A stretch of 20,000 nt of DNA from Glandiceps talaboti (Eukaryota > Hemichordata > Enteropneusta > Spengelidae). The stretch spans positions 2,312,501 to 2,332,500 of the forward strand of contig NC_135558.1 in the NCBI RefSeq assembly GCF_964340395.1. The letters run 5' to 3'. Positions 17,887-20,000 of this stretch are shown in pieces. The notes below the pieces were generated by a model that did not search any database, had not been told where the DNA came from, and was given only the letters and a program-made list of their open reading frames with translations. The stretch's first letter is position 1; each line of letters begins with the position of its first letter. The translations under genes and the position numbers were made by a program.

Positions 17887-19622
17887 CTGCAAAAAAATTT
17901 ATGACAGTTTTAATATTAACAGAAACAATATAACATAATAATAGTTATTAGATTAATAGGAATGTGTTATTTGGAGAGCTGGAGTTATGCTCTTCAAAAT
18001 AGGGCAGTCAAGGTGTATATAAGTCAATGTGGTAAAGGAATGGAGTCTCTTTGGAGCAACAGTAAAATTGCCAAAAGGTTTTGCTACTGAAAGATTACAA
18101 ATACAAAGCATCAACAAACCACAATCCAATCTAGTAATGAAGCTTTAAAATTGTTGATTTATGTTGGATTCAAAGGATATGTGTTTATATTTGACACTAT
18201 CAACAATGAGCTAGCACAAAACTGTTAAAAGCAGATATTTTCATTTTAATTCTCAATTAATGTAGAATGATTACATCATCTGTTTTTGTTTATATGTTCT
18301 TAGATTTTTATCATTGATGTATTTTGATTACTGTACAGCACATTGCAGTTTACTGTTCACTGGCTCTGTTTGATACAATGATGCACAGAGGCCAGCAAGA
18401 TACTGCATGCACATGCTAGATTCTTGCTACATTTTGTCTAAAATAAAATAAACTAATGTGCTACATGCTGACATCAAAACATTGTGCCCATGCTTCACCT
18501 CATATTGCAGTATATTTCAATGTTTAATTTCATCGCAGTCTTGCTATCTTAAAGTGTAGCATGTTCAGATTCTTGTTGATTTCTGTGTTTGTATGAAACA
18601 GAGCCAGTGAACAGTATCCTGAAATGTGCTGTACATCTACTCATGATAAATTAGTCAAATTAATTAACTGCAATATCAAAGTCAATTCGATGTAGCTCAA
18701 ACTTGAAGTTGAATTCACTATATACTTAGTAGTTTATTATACTGACCTTCTAGCTTTGAATTGTCTTGTGGAGTATTTCTTGGTGAAAGGTTGAACTTTG
18801 TGATATAATACTTGAGGAATGCAGTTGCTGCTCTTGCACCTTGCTGTGGTATGAACATAGAATTGTTAATGAAAATTAATTCACTGATGTTGACTTCCAC
18901 ACATGTGAAACTTGATCATAATCATCTTTGTCTAATTGCTACTACCAATTTATGCTGTGTGGGTATAGGTTTTTGCCAATCAAGGTTGGGCAGTGGAAGG
19001 GGTTGACTAAGGAGGACCTGTAAACTGTACTGCAGTGGAAGGGGTCGACTAAGGAGGACCTGTAAACTGCATTGCAGTGGAAGGCGTCGACTAAGGAGGA
19101 CCTGTAAAGTGTACTATGAAGGTTCACAAAACTCCAGGAAATGTTAAAATACACTTGAAATAATTCATCTGAACATTTTTGGCAAAAATGTTGGATGTAA
19201 TATTGAAAATTAATTGCTGTTTGGTAACATTTAATTTGAAAGCCAAGGCCATTATCACAAAGTTTGATTTGAGATATACAAATGACTTAATTTATTTAGT
19301 CAACATGTGATGGAATAATATCGCTTGCATAAGTGTATAACTATAGTTTTCAAATATTACCCACATACTTCATTTATGTAGGACATTCAATGAGTTACTG
19401 TACAGAACTTACACATTAAAAGTTGAGAAGTTATTAATATCTTGATAATATCTAGAACAGAAATCATTTCAGTGAACATTTTATTTAAGTACTTGATGTT
19501 TTTGTAAACAAATGATCTGGTCTTACCTCTACAACAAAGTCTTTATCTGCTTGTTCCATTTTGAAGTCAGTGGTTTGTATGTAATCTGTATCAACACCAA
19601 TTGTCCTGTCAGCATCTCTCTC
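17801..19622 (-). CDS. Unidentified protein, 3' part of a spliced gene (last 92 residues)
   Basis: Three exons on the - strand join in frame: 19622-19527 (phase 0 out), 18843-18747 (phase 1 out), 17886-17801 with stop TAG at 17803-17801. Each has a good acceptor (gtccag, ataccacag, tttttttgcag) and donor (GAGgtaaga, AAGgtcagt). The joined tail begins ERDADRTIGVD, passes through DFVVEQGARAATAFLKYYI in the middle, and ends VSPPLDNDDN. The middle looks like an amphipathic helix; the ends are acidic and polar. There is no signal peptide, membrane span or known motif. I do not recognise the family. The 5' part lies beyond the right edge. It is transcribed toward myb, so the two genes are convergent. 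Confidence 0.8.
18333..18634. mobile_element. 302-bp element with 44-bp terminal inverted repeats
   Basis: The left end 18333-18376 (starts GTACAGCACATT, includes ACTGTTCACTGGCTCTGTTT) is complementary to 18591-18634 at about 39 of 44 positions. The interior is non-coding and has further partial fold-back similarity (GCTAGATTCTTG/TTCAGATTCTTG-type text). It lies within the last intron of the - strand gene. The size and structure suit a non-autonomous DNA transposon. No clear target-site duplication is visible. Confidence 0.65.
18747..18843 (-). CDS. Unidentified gene, penultimate exon (amphipathic helix)
   Basis: It encodes QGARAATAFLKYYITKFN, then LSPRNTPQDNSKLE plus one base of a Gly codon. 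The regular A/L/Y/I spacing suggests a helix. An RNTPQ segment offers a TP site. The phase-1 end matches the next exon exactly. The donor gtcagt is a minor variant. Confidence 0.8.
18991..19113. repeat. 42-bp tandem triplicate
   Basis: CAGTGGAAGG starts at 18991, 19033 and 19075, giving three copies of a unit with GGTCGACTAAGGAGGACCTG in its centre. The last copy is slightly shortened. On the - strand it reads as a 14-residue periodic frame, an artefact inside an intron. Confidence 0.97.
19527..19622 (-). CDS. Unidentified gene, antepenultimate visible exon (32 codons)
   Basis: It encodes ERDADRTIGVDTDYIQ, then TTDFKMEQADKDFVVE. The other two frames are closed: one by an early TGA, the other by TAG at the exon end. 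The acceptor gtccag precedes 19622 and the donor gtaaga follows 19527. The composition is acidic. This is the first exon seen of a gene continuing off the right edge. Confidence 0.78.
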
Positions 19623-19699
19623 CTGGACAAGAAACAGCATTATGGGGTCAATATGAGTCAAATATTATGGTAATTAAGGTATTAATGGAAAGGTGGTTA

Positions 19700-19936
19700 C
19701 AGTAATGGGGGGGGGGGGGGGTAACATTGTGATGGTATAGTTTTAGTAGTGATGATGGCTATAAGGCAATGGTGATGGCTTTATTATGATGATGATGGTG
19801 GTGGTGGTGGTGGTGGTGGTGGTGGTGATGATGATGATTGTGGATACAGTAATGGGGGGGTAACATTGTGATGGTATAGTTTTAGTAGTGATGATGGCTA
19901 TAAGGCAATGGTGATGGCTTTATTATGATGATGATG

Positions 19937-20000
<64 letters not shown>
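19700..20000. repeat. Low-complexity block: G-run, TGG and GAT arrays, duplicated unit
   Basis: A 15-base G run (19707-19721) leads into about 75 bp of GATGG-rich sequence and a (TGG)n array (19796-19827). The same unit, with only seven G, starts again at about 19846. A (GAT)n array runs from about 19925 to the window edge. It lies upstream of the visible - strand exons, probably in an intron. Confidence 0.95.

Noticed and set aside
1-20000. Bacterial-type systems (operons, CRISPR, defence, phage)
   Set aside because: The window is clearly spliced animal DNA; no arrays of spaced direct repeats and no prokaryotic gene organisation.

Overview
The window comes from an invertebrate nuclear genome. 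It is AT-rich, its genes are split by introns with GT/AG borders, and its introns and flanks are full of microsatellites, minisatellites and fold-back repeats. The protein content suggests a bilaterian animal. A marine deuterostome such as a hemichordate, echinoderm or amphioxus is my guess, but the sequence alone does not settle the phylum.

The main content is a complete Myb transcription factor gene of the B-Myb (MYBL2) type on the + strand. I reconstructed 17 coding exons from position 1606 to 13017. They join in frame, with all splice phases agreeing, into 2100 nt (699 codons plus stop). Exons 2 to 6 carry an acidic N-terminus and the three-repeat Myb DNA-binding domain, with all nine repeat tryptophans present. 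Exons 10 to 14 carry the SPPTILR, SUMO-like IKEEP, LPFSPSQF and [13 protein letters not shown] blocks of the regulatory region. Exons 15 to 17 carry a basic patch and the C-terminal DVAWE...GKTEDQ...EQAR block that matches the MuvB-binding end of B-Myb. The likely role is a nuclear cell-cycle activator of G2/M genes working with the MuvB core.

The right third holds the 3' end of a second gene on the - strand, convergent with myb. Three terminal coding exons (19622-19527, 18843-18747, 17886-17801) encode the last 92 residues of a protein I do not recognise. The rest of it lies beyond the right edge.

Non-coding layout: 1-1605 is upstream flank with a long TAG microsatellite, a TTG/GAA block around a long imperfect palindrome, and a CpG-retaining promoter region with a CCAAT box. 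Intron 1 (1629-4221) contains a MITE-like fold-back. Introns 12, 14 and 15 hold small tandem or inverted repeats. The 13018-17800 interval holds the myb 3' UTR, a 68-bp tandem array, an 85-bp minisatellite with GT runs and the 3' UTR of the - strand gene. The - strand gene's introns contain a 302-bp element with 44-bp inverted ends and a 42-bp triplicate. The right edge is G-run, TGG and GAT low-complexity DNA. I found no tRNA, rRNA, CRISPR or bacterial-type system.
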